NCBI GenBank assembly: GCA_017551705.1
Contig: JAFZLA010000059.1
Span: forward strand, 1-58,739
Origin: Treponema sp.
GTDB lineage: Bacteria; Spirochaetota; Spirochaetia; Treponematales; Treponemataceae
Direction of reading: 5' to 3'
DNA: 58,739 nt
Shown: positions 51,921 to 58,739 of the stretch, piece by piece
How positions within the stretch are numbered: the stretch's first letter is position 1
Layout of the letters: each line of letters starts with the position of its first letter
Made by a program: the position numbers and the translations under genes
Notes under the pieces: generated by a model
The model's input: only the letters and a program-made list of their open reading frames with translations
Told to the model about the DNA's origin: nothing
Databases searched by the model: none

Positions 51921-52616
51921 ATGAAATTGTGGGCAGCCGCTTTTTTGTTTTTTTCTCTTTGCGCGCTTTGCTTTTGCGCCGACGTAAAGTACATCTATTA
52001 TTCCGACGACTTTTTTATGGAAGACATCACCGGCCCAAAAAAAGAGACCGACAAAAAGTTAAAGACCGACTTTATCCCTTGGCTGCGACAGCAATTCTAT
52101 GACTCAAGCGAAAAAGAAACGACCGCAAAGCAAATGCTGGCCTTTGACTGGTCGATGTTGGTCAAGGGATTTAGGCACGGAGGAATAGGGGCGGGAATGA
52201 GCTTTGAAAAACAAATCATTCCGCACCTTTCGGCCAGCGCCTATTTTGGCCAGGCCTTTTTGTTCCAAAACTCTGACGGCTGGGGCTGCTACACTTTTTC
52301 GCCCGCAGGCTTTGTCTATTACTATCCCATCAGCCGCCAGCTTAGAAAATTTTATTTGGCCACAGGCTTTTGTTGGGATTTAGTTTGCTATTTTGGCAAC
52401 GACATTCCCGAAGGCGCAAGGGCGTCTTCGTTTTCGATTTTTCCGCAGGCGGGCTACAAGTTTTCTTTGCCCTGGCGTTTTTTGCTGGACGTCTTTGTCG
52501 GCTACAAATTTGCCTTTAACAAGAACGGAGCCTTTTACGGAAATTCTGCCGACATTTTGGGCTTTGGATTTCAGTGGGGAATCAGCTTTAAGCATTACAT
52601 GAAAAAGCGCGACTGA
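51921..52616 (+). CDS. Exported, probably beta-barrel protein
   Basis: A 231-residue protein with a signal peptide ending near CFCAD. From residue 80 on, alternating Gly/aromatic-rich strands (AGMSFEKQII, YFGQAFLFQ, VYYYPISRQL, YKFAFNKNG, FGFQWGISF) suggest an eight-stranded outer-membrane-like barrel. The family is unknown. The start is chosen from the promoter and the signal peptide. It is divergent from the znuCB-like operon and convergent with the EAL gene, ending one base from it. Confidence 0.6.
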   Translation: MKLWAAAFLFFSLCALCFCADVKYIYYSDDFFMEDITGPKKETDKKLKTDFIPWLRQQFYDSSEKETTAKQMLAFDWSMLVKGFRHGGIGAGMSFEKQIIPHLSASAYFGQAFLFQNSDGWGCYTFSPAGFVYYYPISRQLRKFYLATGFCWDLVCYFGNDIPEGARASSFSIFPQAGYKFSLPWRFLLDVFVGYKFAFNKNGAFYGNSADILGFGFQWGISFKHYMKKRD

Positions 52617-52617
52617 C

Positions 52618-54555
52618 TTACGCGTCCAGCTTGTAATAGCCGGACAAAATCTTTTCTATAATCTCGTCTTTGGGCATTGGCTTTCCAAAAAGGAATCCTT
52701 GCAGGCGCTGGCAGCCGATGGACTTCAAAAAGTCGTAGGCTTCCTGCGTCTCAACGCCCTCCGAAAGTGTTTGCATTCCAATTTTTTGCGCCAAAGAAAC
52801 GATGCTTGTGATGATGGGCTGCGACTTTTTGTTTTCGGAAAACTTTGAAAGAAAAGCCATGTCAATTTTCATCAAGTCAAAGTTGTAGTCTTTCAATACG
52901 TTCAAGCCCGAATAGCCCGAGCCAAAGTCGTCGAGCCATAAGGAGTTTCCGTTTTTGCGGAAGGCTTCAAGTGAGTTCTTTAAATTTTCGTCGTCAGAAG
53001 AAAGCGCGCTTTCGGTAACTTCGACATGGATGTTTGACTTTGGAATCTTGTATTTTTTTATGCAGCGGTCAAGCTCTTCGGCGGGGTTGATAAGCTCAAA
53101 GTCCAACCTTGAAAAATTTAGCGAAACGGGAACCAAAGGAATGTTTTTGTCGGCGCTCTCCCTTATGTCTTTGCAAGCCGTTTCCATTACAAGCAAGTCC
53201 AGCTTGTGTATCAAGTGGTATTCTTCCAAAATTGGGACGAAGGCCGCCGGCGAAAGCATTCCGAATTTTGGGTCTTCCCAACGTGCAAGCGCTTCCAGTC
53301 CGCAAAGCGTTCCGTTTTTGGCCAAAATGACGGGCTGGTAAAAAACTTTTATAAAGCCGTTTTCAATCGCTTGGTCGATGTTGTTTATGATGTATTGCTT
53401 TTGGTTGAACACTTTGTCCATCTTGGATTCGTATTCAACCATGTCTTTTCCAAAATGTTTTTTGATCGACTCGCTGGCGTAGCGGGCGCGGTCGCAGGCC
53501 AAGTTGGGAGACTCGTCCCGGTCTTTGGGACGATAGATTCCGGCCTTGAGTCCAATTTGAACGGTGCTGTCTATTTTTTTGATTTCTTTTTGAATCTTTT
53601 TTATTTTGCGCGAAAGGCTGTAGTGCTTGGCCAAGGCCACAAAGTGGTCGTCAGAGAATCGCGCCACAAGCTCCTCTCCAAAAACGTCCTGCATTATTTT
53701 GGCGATGGCGCGCAAGAATCCCGTTCCCGCGACAAAGCCGTATTTTTCGTTGTAGTTCTTAAAATTTTCGATGTCCATAAAGACAAAGCAAATTTCGTTT
53801 AAGTCGTTTTGCGGGTCCTTTAAAAATTTTGCGGCGGCCCTGTAAAAGAAGTGGCGGTTGGGAAGGTCGGTCAAGTCGTCGTAGAGGGACTTTCTTTCTA
53901 GGCGCGCGTTGACTTGGCTTAGGCGCTCGTCCTTTTGCGCCTCAACGCGCTTTTGGTGGTGCGAGGTGAGGGCGACCGTAAAAAATGCCAACCAGGTCGT
54001 AAAGGCGTTGACCTTAATGCTTAGCGTTATCGGAATGAGTTTGCTCTGCAAGTAGATGTAGATGGCAAATACAACTGTAAGTCCGACAAATGAAACCACC
54101 GGATGCCAAATCAAAAGGCAGTTTACAAAAGTCAGGATTGTGATGAAGGCAAAAACTTGGCCGCCCCTGTCCTTGCTAGTGTAGGAAACGTAGAGGCCAA
54201 AGACAATCATCGCGATTGAAAAAAGCGCCTTTATCGCGCGGCCAATCGCCCGGTTTGTCACTTTGCCTTTAAGGAAAAGTGTTGAATAGACCAACAATAC
54301 TACCGAGATTGTAAAAAGCGAAATGTATGCGATTGTGTGCGATATCAGCCAATTCCGCGAGTAACTTTCGGAGTCTTCGATTACTCCAAAAATCATCATG
54401 GCGATCATCCAAATTTCCAATGCCGCTACGATGGCCGAAACGTATACACTTGACCTTGCGTTTGCGTTAAGAAGGTAGTCCCTCACAAAGGGGGAGCGCT
54501 TTTTGCTGCTTATGAAAAATTTTATTTTTGACAGTATACTGGAATCGTCGTTCAT
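52618..54555 (-). CDS. Membrane c-di-GMP phosphodiesterase (degenerate GGDEF, intact EAL)
   Basis: A 645-residue protein. About six membrane helices fill residues 35-205. The GGDEF domain (about 220-385) is degenerate: the signature reads ARFSDDHF, so cyclase activity is unlikely. The EAL domain (about 400-640) is complete: CGLEALARW, VSLNFSRLDF, HVEVTESAL, WLDDFGSGY, MKIDMAFL, SEGVET. It should break down c-di-GMP, with the GGDEF part as a possible GTP sensor. TTGCGT-17-TAGAAT lies 14 bases before the ATG. Confidence 0.93.
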   Translation of the reverse strand: MNDDSSILSKIKFFISSKKRSPFVRDYLLNANARSSVYVSAIVAALEIWMIAMMIFGVIEDSESYSRNWLISHTIAYISLFTISVVLLVYSTLFLKGKVTNRAIGRAIKALFSIAMIVFGLYVSYTSKDRGGQVFAFITILTFVNCLLIWHPVVSFVGLTVVFAIYIYLQSKLIPITLSIKVNAFTTWLAFFTVALTSHHQKRVEAQKDERLSQVNARLERKSLYDDLTDLPNRHFFYRAAAKFLKDPQNDLNEICFVFMDIENFKNYNEKYGFVAGTGFLRAIAKIMQDVFGEELVARFSDDHFVALAKHYSLSRKIKKIQKEIKKIDSTVQIGLKAGIYRPKDRDESPNLACDRARYASESIKKHFGKDMVEYESKMDKVFNQKQYIINNIDQAIENGFIKVFYQPVILAKNGTLCGLEALARWEDPKFGMLSPAAFVPILEEYHLIHKLDLLVMETACKDIRESADKNIPLVPVSLNFSRLDFELINPAEELDRCIKKYKIPKSNIHVEVTESALSSDDENLKNSLEAFRKNGNSLWLDDFGSGYSGLNVLKDYNFDLMKIDMAFLSKFSENKKSQPIITSIVSLAQKIGMQTLSEGVETQEAYDFLKSIGCQRLQGFLFGKPMPKDEIIEKILSGYYKLDA

Positions 54556-54569
54556 ACTTTATTCCATAT

Positions 54570-54598
54570 ATTCTACACCCACTCTTGCAGGAACGCAA
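54570..54598 (-). promoter_or_regulatory. Promoter of the EAL gene
   Basis: TTGCGT, 17 bp, TAGAAT on the minus strand, with a 14-base gap to the ATG that includes a weak GGAAT site. Confidence 0.65.
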
Positions 54599-54629
54599 GA
54601 AAAAAATACGCCTTGTTATGCCTTGCCAT

Positions 54630-54658
54630 TTGACAAGGAAAAGAGCCTGTTGTAGAAT
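54630..54658 (+). promoter_or_regulatory. Promoter of the YhhN gene
   Basis: TTGACA, 17 bp, TAGAAT, followed by a short leader with GGAGG before the ATG at 54680. It is an ordinary leader, in contrast with the leaderless group. Confidence 0.8.
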
Positions 54659-54679
54659 GGTTCCTACGGAGGAAATTTT

Positions 54680-55381
54680 ATGCAAACAATTCAATCCAAA
54701 CCAGATGCGGCAAAGAAAATAATTTTTGTCGCCTCGTGCCTTTTGGCTTTGGCCTTGTTCTCCGTGCATGAATATTTGCTGAATTTTTACCCTGAAACGC
54801 TCGCGGCAAGAAACGTCATAAAATTCTTTATCAGCGTCATTCCCTTTTGCCTTTCTTTTGCCGCCTGGAAGTCCAACAAAAGCGCCTTTGACCTTTATCT
54901 TGCGTTGGGGCTTTTTATTTGCTGCGTCGGCGACGTTTTGATAAACATAACTTTTATTTTGTCAATCGCCATGTATCTTGTCGGACACTCGCTTTTTGTC
55001 AAGGGGTTTTTCTGCTGCAAAAAGCCGCGGGCCTTTCACTTTGTTTTGTGGGGAGCGATGTTCTTGGCAATTTGCGTTTGGCTAGTTTTCTTTGCGGGCG
55101 TTTCTTTTGTCCAAAAAATCGAAGGCGTTGTCTATTCCGTCTTTATGTGCGCGATGGTCGCATTTTCGTTTTGCGGGCCGGCCCTTGTTCGCGCGGGCGG
55201 AATCATCTTTGGCTTTTCGGACGTTCTGCTTATGTTGAACATTGTCCTTGACACCGAGAACGGAATCGCCCACATAATCGCGCTTGGCGTTTATTACGTC
55301 GGAGTTTTCCTAATGTCCGCCTATGTTTTTTTGGCGGAACGTCCCTCCGCCAGCAAAGACGCCCCGGCATCAATTGACTAA
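54680..55381 (+). CDS. YhhN/TMEM86-family membrane protein (lysoplasmalogenase-like)
   Basis: A 233-residue protein with seven or eight membrane helices. CCVGDVLINITFILSIAMYLVGHSLF in outline and GGIIFGFSDVLL carry the family's conserved Gly-Asp and Ser-Asp pairs. Mammalian TMEM86 members cleave lysoplasmalogens; the bacterial role is less clear. GGAGG precedes the ATG. The stop codon overlaps the -35 box of the following tRNA. Confidence 0.83.
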   Translation: MQTIQSKPDAAKKIIFVASCLLALALFSVHEYLLNFYPETLAARNVIKFFISVIPFCLSFAAWKSNKSAFDLYLALGLFICCVGDVLINITFILSIAMYLVGHSLFVKGFFCCKKPRAFHFVLWGAMFLAICVWLVFFAGVSFVQKIEGVVYSVFMCAMVAFSFCGPALVRAGGIIFGFSDVLLMLNIVLDTENGIAHIIALGVYYVGVFLMSAYVFLAERPSASKDAPASID

Positions 55382-55403
55382 AGTTCCAAAAAGCGCTAAC
55401 ATT
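55374..55403 (+). promoter_or_regulatory. Promoter of the truncated tRNA
   Basis: TTGACT, 18 bp, TAACAT, ending 12 bases before the tRNA start; the -35 box contains part of the YhhN stop. Confidence 0.6.
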
Positions 55404-55415
55404 TACACTCATTCG

Positions 55416-55475
55416 GGCCATTAGCTCAGCGGTTAGAGCAGAGGACTCATAATCCTTTGGTCCCCAGTTCAAATC
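55416..55475 (+). tRNA. Truncated tRNA with CAT anticodon (Ile2 or Met)
   Basis: GGGCCAT acceptor, D arm GCTC/GAGC, anticodon arm GAGGA/TCCTT with loop CTCATAA, and the T-arm start CCCAG-TTCAAAT are normal. The sequence then departs: CCAAG follows where CTGGG and the acceptor strand ATGGCCC are expected. The T stem and acceptor cannot form, so no functional tRNA is made. The GGGCC start, TTAGCTCAG D arm and TTTGGTC variable part recall the Ile2(CAT) type, but Met is not excluded. Confidence 0.85.
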
Positions 55476-55493
55476 CAAGGTCTACTTGGATTT
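55471..55493. repeat. Dyad at the tRNA break point
   Basis: AAATCCAAG and CTTGGATTT pair around GTCTA. Its left arm is part of the T loop of the broken tRNA, and its loop contains the stop of the frameshifted gene on the minus strand. It may be a recombination site. Confidence 0.65.
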
Positions 55494-55747
55494 AGGCGCT
55501 TCGGGATAGGCGTCATATCTATATCCAGAAACATCTATGCCGCCCTTAATCTCTCCATTCCTTAACATTGAGCCGTTGATATAATACGATTTTTTCTGTT
55601 GATTATATCAATATCCAATGCTTCTGTGTCAGAATGAACAGAATGTGTCTGTCCTGTAAAGATGCCGGTATCAAGATAATTTATAAAAGTCCAATCATCG
55701 TTTAAAGAATTACGATCCTGATTTTTTTTATAGATATCTCTTATCAT
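55482..55747 (-). pseudogene. Frameshifted small gene at the island edge
   Basis: The minus strand reads MIRDIYKKNQDRNS... to IDIINR, then a stop soon after. If one frame change is made in the A run at about 55595, reading continues as KKSYYINGSML, GGIDVSGYRYDAYPE and stops in the dyad loop at the tRNA break. The second part looks like real protein. It is therefore a broken gene or one read by slippage. No family is recognised. GGAAAG precedes the ATG. Confidence 0.5.
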
Positions 55748-55778
55748 ACATTCTTTCCGCTTTTCATTTCATGCCCCA

Positions 55779-56996
55779 TCACACATACTCAATCGGCAGA
55801 GAAATAACCTCATCGCTCAAATACAACGGCTTGTCGCACTGGCAAATAATGCAGCCCTGACCGACGGAGACTCCGGCAATTTTGGACAGGACGGAAAAAT
55901 GCTTTGCCATGTCTATCGTTGGATGCGCCGATTTCTTTATTTCAATCGGATAGAGAGTATTGTCCTTTTCGATTATCAAATCGATTTCTTTTTTGTCCTT
56001 GTCGCGGTAAAAATAGATTTTCTCGGTTTCGTGGCCGGCATTGTAGTATGACTTGATTACTTCGCTTACGACAAAGTTTTCAAAAAGGCTTCCAGACATC
56101 GCGCCGTTCATTGCGACAGTCGCAGAAGACCAACCCACTAGGAAGCACACCAAGCCTGTGTCCATAAAGAATACCTTTGGAGTTTTTACGGCTCGGTTTG
56201 AAACGTTTTTTTCATAAGGCTGCAAAAGGCGGATTACGCCGGAGGACTCAAGAATGCTTGTCCATTCAGAAATGGTTTTGCTTGTTACGCCTACGTCGCG
56301 TGCAATGGAATCCGCGTTGAACAGTTCTCCAACGCGAGCCGCAAGGCACTGCATAAAGTTGTGGAATTTTACAAGATTCTTTGGGCTTATTATATCCGCC
56401 ACGTCGCGGTCAAGGTATGTCCGTATGTATGAGCGGTAAAACGGCTCCCATTCAACTGACTTGTCCGCCAACTCCGGCATGCTTCCGCGCCAGATGTGGC
56501 TCCACAAGTTTTTGTATGGCTTTATTTTTGGTTTCCTTTTTTTTATGTATTCAGAAGTAGGCAAGAATTCCTCGTTGAAATCGATTTTGTGTTTTTCTCT
56601 AAGCGAAAGAGCCGCCATGTTGATGATGCAGACGCGGCCTGCCAAGGAGTCCGCCGCTTTGCTCAAAAGCTTGTAGCTTTGCGAACCTGTTAGGATGATC
56701 TGCCCCTTGCTTTTTGTTTCGTCCGCAAGGAGCTTTATTTGCAAAAACAAATTCGGCGCGCGCTGCACCTCGTCAACAATAACCGGCATCGGATGGTTCT
56801 TAAAGAACAAAGCGGGATCTTTTTGCGCCAGTTCAAGCTCGGCAAAATAGTCGAGGGTGACATATTCATAATCTGGGAGCAAGTTTTCTTTTAGCAAAGT
56901 GGATTTTCCGACCTGACGCGAGCCGGTAACTAAGAGAACCCTGAACTGTTTTTTCATTCTGCTTAAATATGGCAGAATGTGGCGGTTGATATACAT
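55779..56996 (-). CDS. AAA-family ATPase with DUF4143
   Basis: A 405-residue ATPase of the AAA_14/DUF4143 group. Walker A is TGSRQVGKST, Walker B VIVDEVQRAP, sensor LTGSQS. A winged helix lies near residue 230 (DSIARDVGVTSKTISEW), and a PD-(D/E)XK-like end has EIDLIIEKDNTLYPIEIKKS. Such ATPases are numerous in host-associated bacteria and often mark accessory DNA; their role is not known. Upstream there is a 14-bp inverted repeat that could be an operator. Codon use is like the core genes. Confidence 0.9.
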   Translation of the reverse strand: MYINRHILPYLSRMKKQFRVLLVTGSRQVGKSTLLKENLLPDYEYVTLDYFAELELAQKDPALFFKNHPMPVIVDEVQRAPNLFLQIKLLADETKSKGQIILTGSQSYKLLSKAADSLAGRVCIINMAALSLREKHKIDFNEEFLPTSEYIKKRKPKIKPYKNLWSHIWRGSMPELADKSVEWEPFYRSYIRTYLDRDVADIISPKNLVKFHNFMQCLAARVGELFNADSIARDVGVTSKTISEWTSILESSGVIRLLQPYEKNVSNRAVKTPKVFFMDTGLVCFLVGWSSATVAMNGAMSGSLFENFVVSEVIKSYYNAGHETEKIYFYRDKDKKEIDLIIEKDNTLYPIEIKKSAHPTIDMAKHFSVLSKIAGVSVGQGCIICQCDKPLYLSDEVISLPIEYV

Positions 56997-57014
56997 AAAG
57001 CCCCTTTAAATGCG

Positions 57015-57053
57015 TTTCGACTAATTTGAAGTATAGCTCCAAATTAGTCGAAA
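57015..57053. promoter_or_regulatory. Inverted repeat between DUF4143 and the Rhs fragment
   Basis: TTTCGACTAATTTG (57015-57028) and CAAATTAGTCGAAA (57040-57053) are a perfect 14-bp inverted repeat with an 11-base spacer. It lies 19 bases upstream of the DUF4143 ATG, so it may control that gene, or mark a recombination junction. Confidence 0.55.
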
Positions 57054-57883
57054 GTCAAGAGGCTCGAAGGAGTAATCAACCATCTTACAAGTTCACCGCC
57101 AAAGAACTAGACGAAGAGACCGGATTGTATTACTATGGAGCTAGGTACTTGGACCCCAAGTATTCAATGTGGATCTCCACCGACCCCGCCCTTGGAGATT
57201 ATATCCCAAAAGCGCCAACAAACGAGGAGGCAAAGAAACATAACCAGAATCTGCCCGGCATGGGAGGCGTGTTTAATCACATCAATGGCGATTTGTATGC
57301 CTACGCGGGGAACAATCCTGTCAAGTATACAGACCCGGACGGAAGAGACATTATAAACTCCACAGACAAGTATATAGTTGCTCGCTTAGAAAAGCCTATG
57401 AATGAGGGAAGGTCTAATGAGATTGATACATTGATAATACCTCCTCATTCTGTTGCTTACGGTGCTTTTGATGGAGCCAGAGATGAAGAAGGCAATTATT
57501 ATAAAGTCACAGGCTATGCTTTAGCACCGGCTATCGATTTTGAGATTGACAGCAATAGCAATCTCAAAATCGAAGGTTTTTCAAAGTTGCTTAATGATTT
57601 TGGTGATTCTCTTAAAATACAAAACGACAAAGATAAACTTGATGATGAAAAGAGAATTTTGTCTGGAAAAAAAATCAAAGGAATAAATTCTGATTTTGAC
57701 AGATTGAATGAAAGCTGGGAGTCAAACCTTATAAAAGATATTGGCGACATTGGCGATTCTGAATCGTGGGCATCTAAATATAACGATAAATCGCAAAAAG
57801 ACTTACGTAAGAAATATAAAATCCAAACATTCGATGAAATAAAAGAATTTGATCAAATGATGCATGATGCCCATATTTATTAG
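57026..57883 (+). CDS. Orphan Rhs C-terminal tip with toxin-like domain
   Basis: 285 codons from a TTG that lies in the inverted repeat, so the true start is doubtful. Residues 20-110 are the end of an Rhs/YD-repeat shell: YKFTAKELDEETGLYYYGARYLDP, then GDLYAYAGNNPVKYTDPDGR, where the autocleavage-like DPDG closes the core. The remaining 175 residues are an AT-rich, unrecognised tip that would be the toxin. The large Rhs shell is missing, so this is a displaced tip cassette of the kind carried behind active rhs genes. The following small gene is the likely immunity gene. Confidence 0.75.
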   Translation: MKYSSKLVESQEARRSNQPSYKFTAKELDEETGLYYYGARYLDPKYSMWISTDPALGDYIPKAPTNEEAKKHNQNLPGMGGVFNHINGDLYAYAGNNPVKYTDPDGRDIINSTDKYIVARLEKPMNEGRSNEIDTLIIPPHSVAYGAFDGARDEEGNYYKVTGYALAPAIDFEIDSNSNLKIEGFSKLLNDFGDSLKIQNDKDKLDDEKRILSGKKIKGINSDFDRLNESWESNLIKDIGDIGDSESWASKYNDKSQKDLRKKYKIQTFDEIKEFDQMMHDAHIY

Positions 57884-57891
57884 GAGAAACT

Positions 57892-58497
57892 ATGAAAATA
57901 AATAAAAAAATCATGCTTATTTTACTTTTTCCAATTGTATCACTTCTGTCATACTCTATTTATTCAGTAATTCGATGCTATTCCAAAAATTTACCAAGTG
58001 AAATTTTAAAAAATCCAAATGTATCTGGATTCAAGAAAATTATTCGGGAAAAAGATTTCGAAGAGATTTATACACTAGAAATTGAAATGAAAGATAGTGC
58101 AGTCATAAAATTTCATTGGGTGAAATACGATTTTTTTGGAAATATAAAGTTTTCATGCATAGAAGGTATAAACAAATATAAATTTCCATATTTTATTTAT
58201 AATAAGCAAAGCTCAAGAATTGAACATATAAACCAATCGTATATGTTTGAAAAGAGCATTCAACACTACTTGAATAGACACAATCTAAGCACTGTGCTTA
58301 ACAATTACAAAGAAATCGAAGAGGCTTCTAATAAAATTATGGAATTGTCAGATGAAGAGATTTCTTTTTTATTGGATTTGTACAAAAATAAAAGCGATGC
58401 TTCATCTTGGATAAAAAGCATTGACAAAAACCACTTGCTGGAAACTAAAGAAAAAATAGAGGGATGCTACAAAATTTCTTCTCAAACAGAACACTAA
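57892..58497 (+). CDS. Candidate immunity protein
   Basis: A 201-residue protein with one N-terminal membrane helix (about 7-27) and a hydrophilic, AT-rich remainder. AGGAG precedes the ATG, which lies 8 bases after the Rhs tip stop. The setting, directly after an Rhs tip, and the small size fit a cognate immunity protein; if so it would act at the inner membrane or periplasm. The sequence itself matches no known family. Confidence 0.5.
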   Translation: MKINKKIMLILLFPIVSLLSYSIYSVIRCYSKNLPSEILKNPNVSGFKKIIREKDFEEIYTLEIEMKDSAVIKFHWVKYDFFGNIKFSCIEGINKYKFPYFIYNKQSSRIEHINQSYMFEKSIQHYLNRHNLSTVLNNYKEIEEASNKIMELSDEEISFLLDLYKNKSDASSWIKSIDKNHLLETKEKIEGCYKISSQTEH

Positions 58498-58542
58498 TAG
58501 ATAAAGAATTGTCAAAATTATTGCAAACTTTATTTGCTTTTT

Positions 58543-58577
58543 AAACCACTATACATTTTCGACTTGTATAGTGGTTT
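58543..58577. terminator. Hairpin after the immunity gene
   Basis: AAACCACTATACA pairs with TGTATAGTGGTTT (13 bp) around nine bases. It lacks a long T run. Confidence 0.65.
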
Positions 58578-58584
58578 CTCTGTT

Positions 58585-58614
58585 CCCATCAATAGGCGTT
58601 GATGGGAGTTTTTT
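58585..58614 (+). terminator. Intrinsic terminator
   Basis: CCCATCAA pairs with TTGATGGG around TAGGCG, followed by AG and six T. Confidence 0.8.
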
Positions 58615-58672
58615 ATATTCACATTCAGGCCGTTCGCCGATAAAGATTTAAAAATCAAGCAAGGAGAACGCC

Positions 58673-58739
58673 ATGAACGCGGAAACAGCGAACAAAATCA
58701 AGTCAAGGATGGAAGGCGACTTGCTTCCGGAGCAATTCA
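58673..58739 (+). CDS. Partial gene running off the window
   Basis: The first 22 codons of a gene (MNAETANKIKSRMEGDLL...). AAGGAG lies 6 bases before the ATG. Too short to identify. Confidence 0.55.
   Translation, partial: MNAETANKIKSRMEGDLLPEQF

Noticed and set aside
55416-55510. A tRNA split by an intron
   Set aside because: The missing 3' part (CTGGG and ATGGCCC) is not found in the following sequence, and no intron core is seen.

Overview
The window looks like a chromosomal segment of a spirochaete, most probably a Treponema. The grounds are two double-Cache-type chemoreceptors of spirochaetal style, a membrane EAL protein, OmpA- and LPP20-type envelope proteins, a MurE whose diamino-acid motif is not the usual DNPR, and mixed GC with a strong preference for compact, often SD-less genes. 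The genus assignment is inference. No rRNA or other marker gene is present.

Layout. (1) About 1-4610 is an AT-rich accessory block: a PD-(D/E)XK-like protein, two small unknown proteins, a large AAA+ ATPase and a membrane protein. (2) About 4660-31280 is a GC-richer core. It holds a DUF1508 protein with a histone-H1-like tail, an S41-family lipoprotein, an esterase, mazG, a DtxR-type regulator, tRNA-Asp and tRNA-Pro, a dinB/YolD-like/DUF456 operon, a MATE pump, a chemoreceptor, an OmpA-like protein, a RecQ helicase, purA-lysR, the cell-wall operon murE-ddl-murD, queD, a second chemoreceptor, hisHF and a small DUF4160 pair. Highly structured repeats lie between some of these genes. (3) 31365-46421 is a second accessory block, AT-richer in part. 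It encodes a three-helix membrane protein with a small partner, two exported beta-propeller/caspase-like proteases, an LPP20-like protein, a CsgG-like/DUF4384 protein, an exported TPR-CHAT-Sel1 protein and a Sel1 lipoprotein. This is the most likely undescribed system in the window: caspase-like and CHAT protease folds, all with signal peptides, together with envelope lipoproteins. (4) 46485-55381 returns to core genes: a deoD-like gene, a MATE pump, a flavin-reductase-like gene, an HMGL-type aldolase, a znuCB-type transporter, a small exported protein, an EAL protein and a YhhN protein. (5) From 55416 a CAT-anticodon tRNA breaks off inside its T arm and is followed by a laterally acquired patch: a frameshifted gene, a DUF4143 ATPase, an orphan Rhs tip with a candidate immunity gene, and the start of another gene.

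One trend runs across the core. At least nine genes have a TTGNNN-17 bp-TANNNT promoter whose -10 box ends only 6-10 bases before the ATG, with no Shine-Dalgarno sequence. They should be transcribed as leaderless or near-leaderless mRNAs, and several start sites were chosen on this basis. Genes in the accessory blocks instead have ordinary GGAGG-type sites. No CRISPR array, rRNA gene, transposase or integrase was seen.
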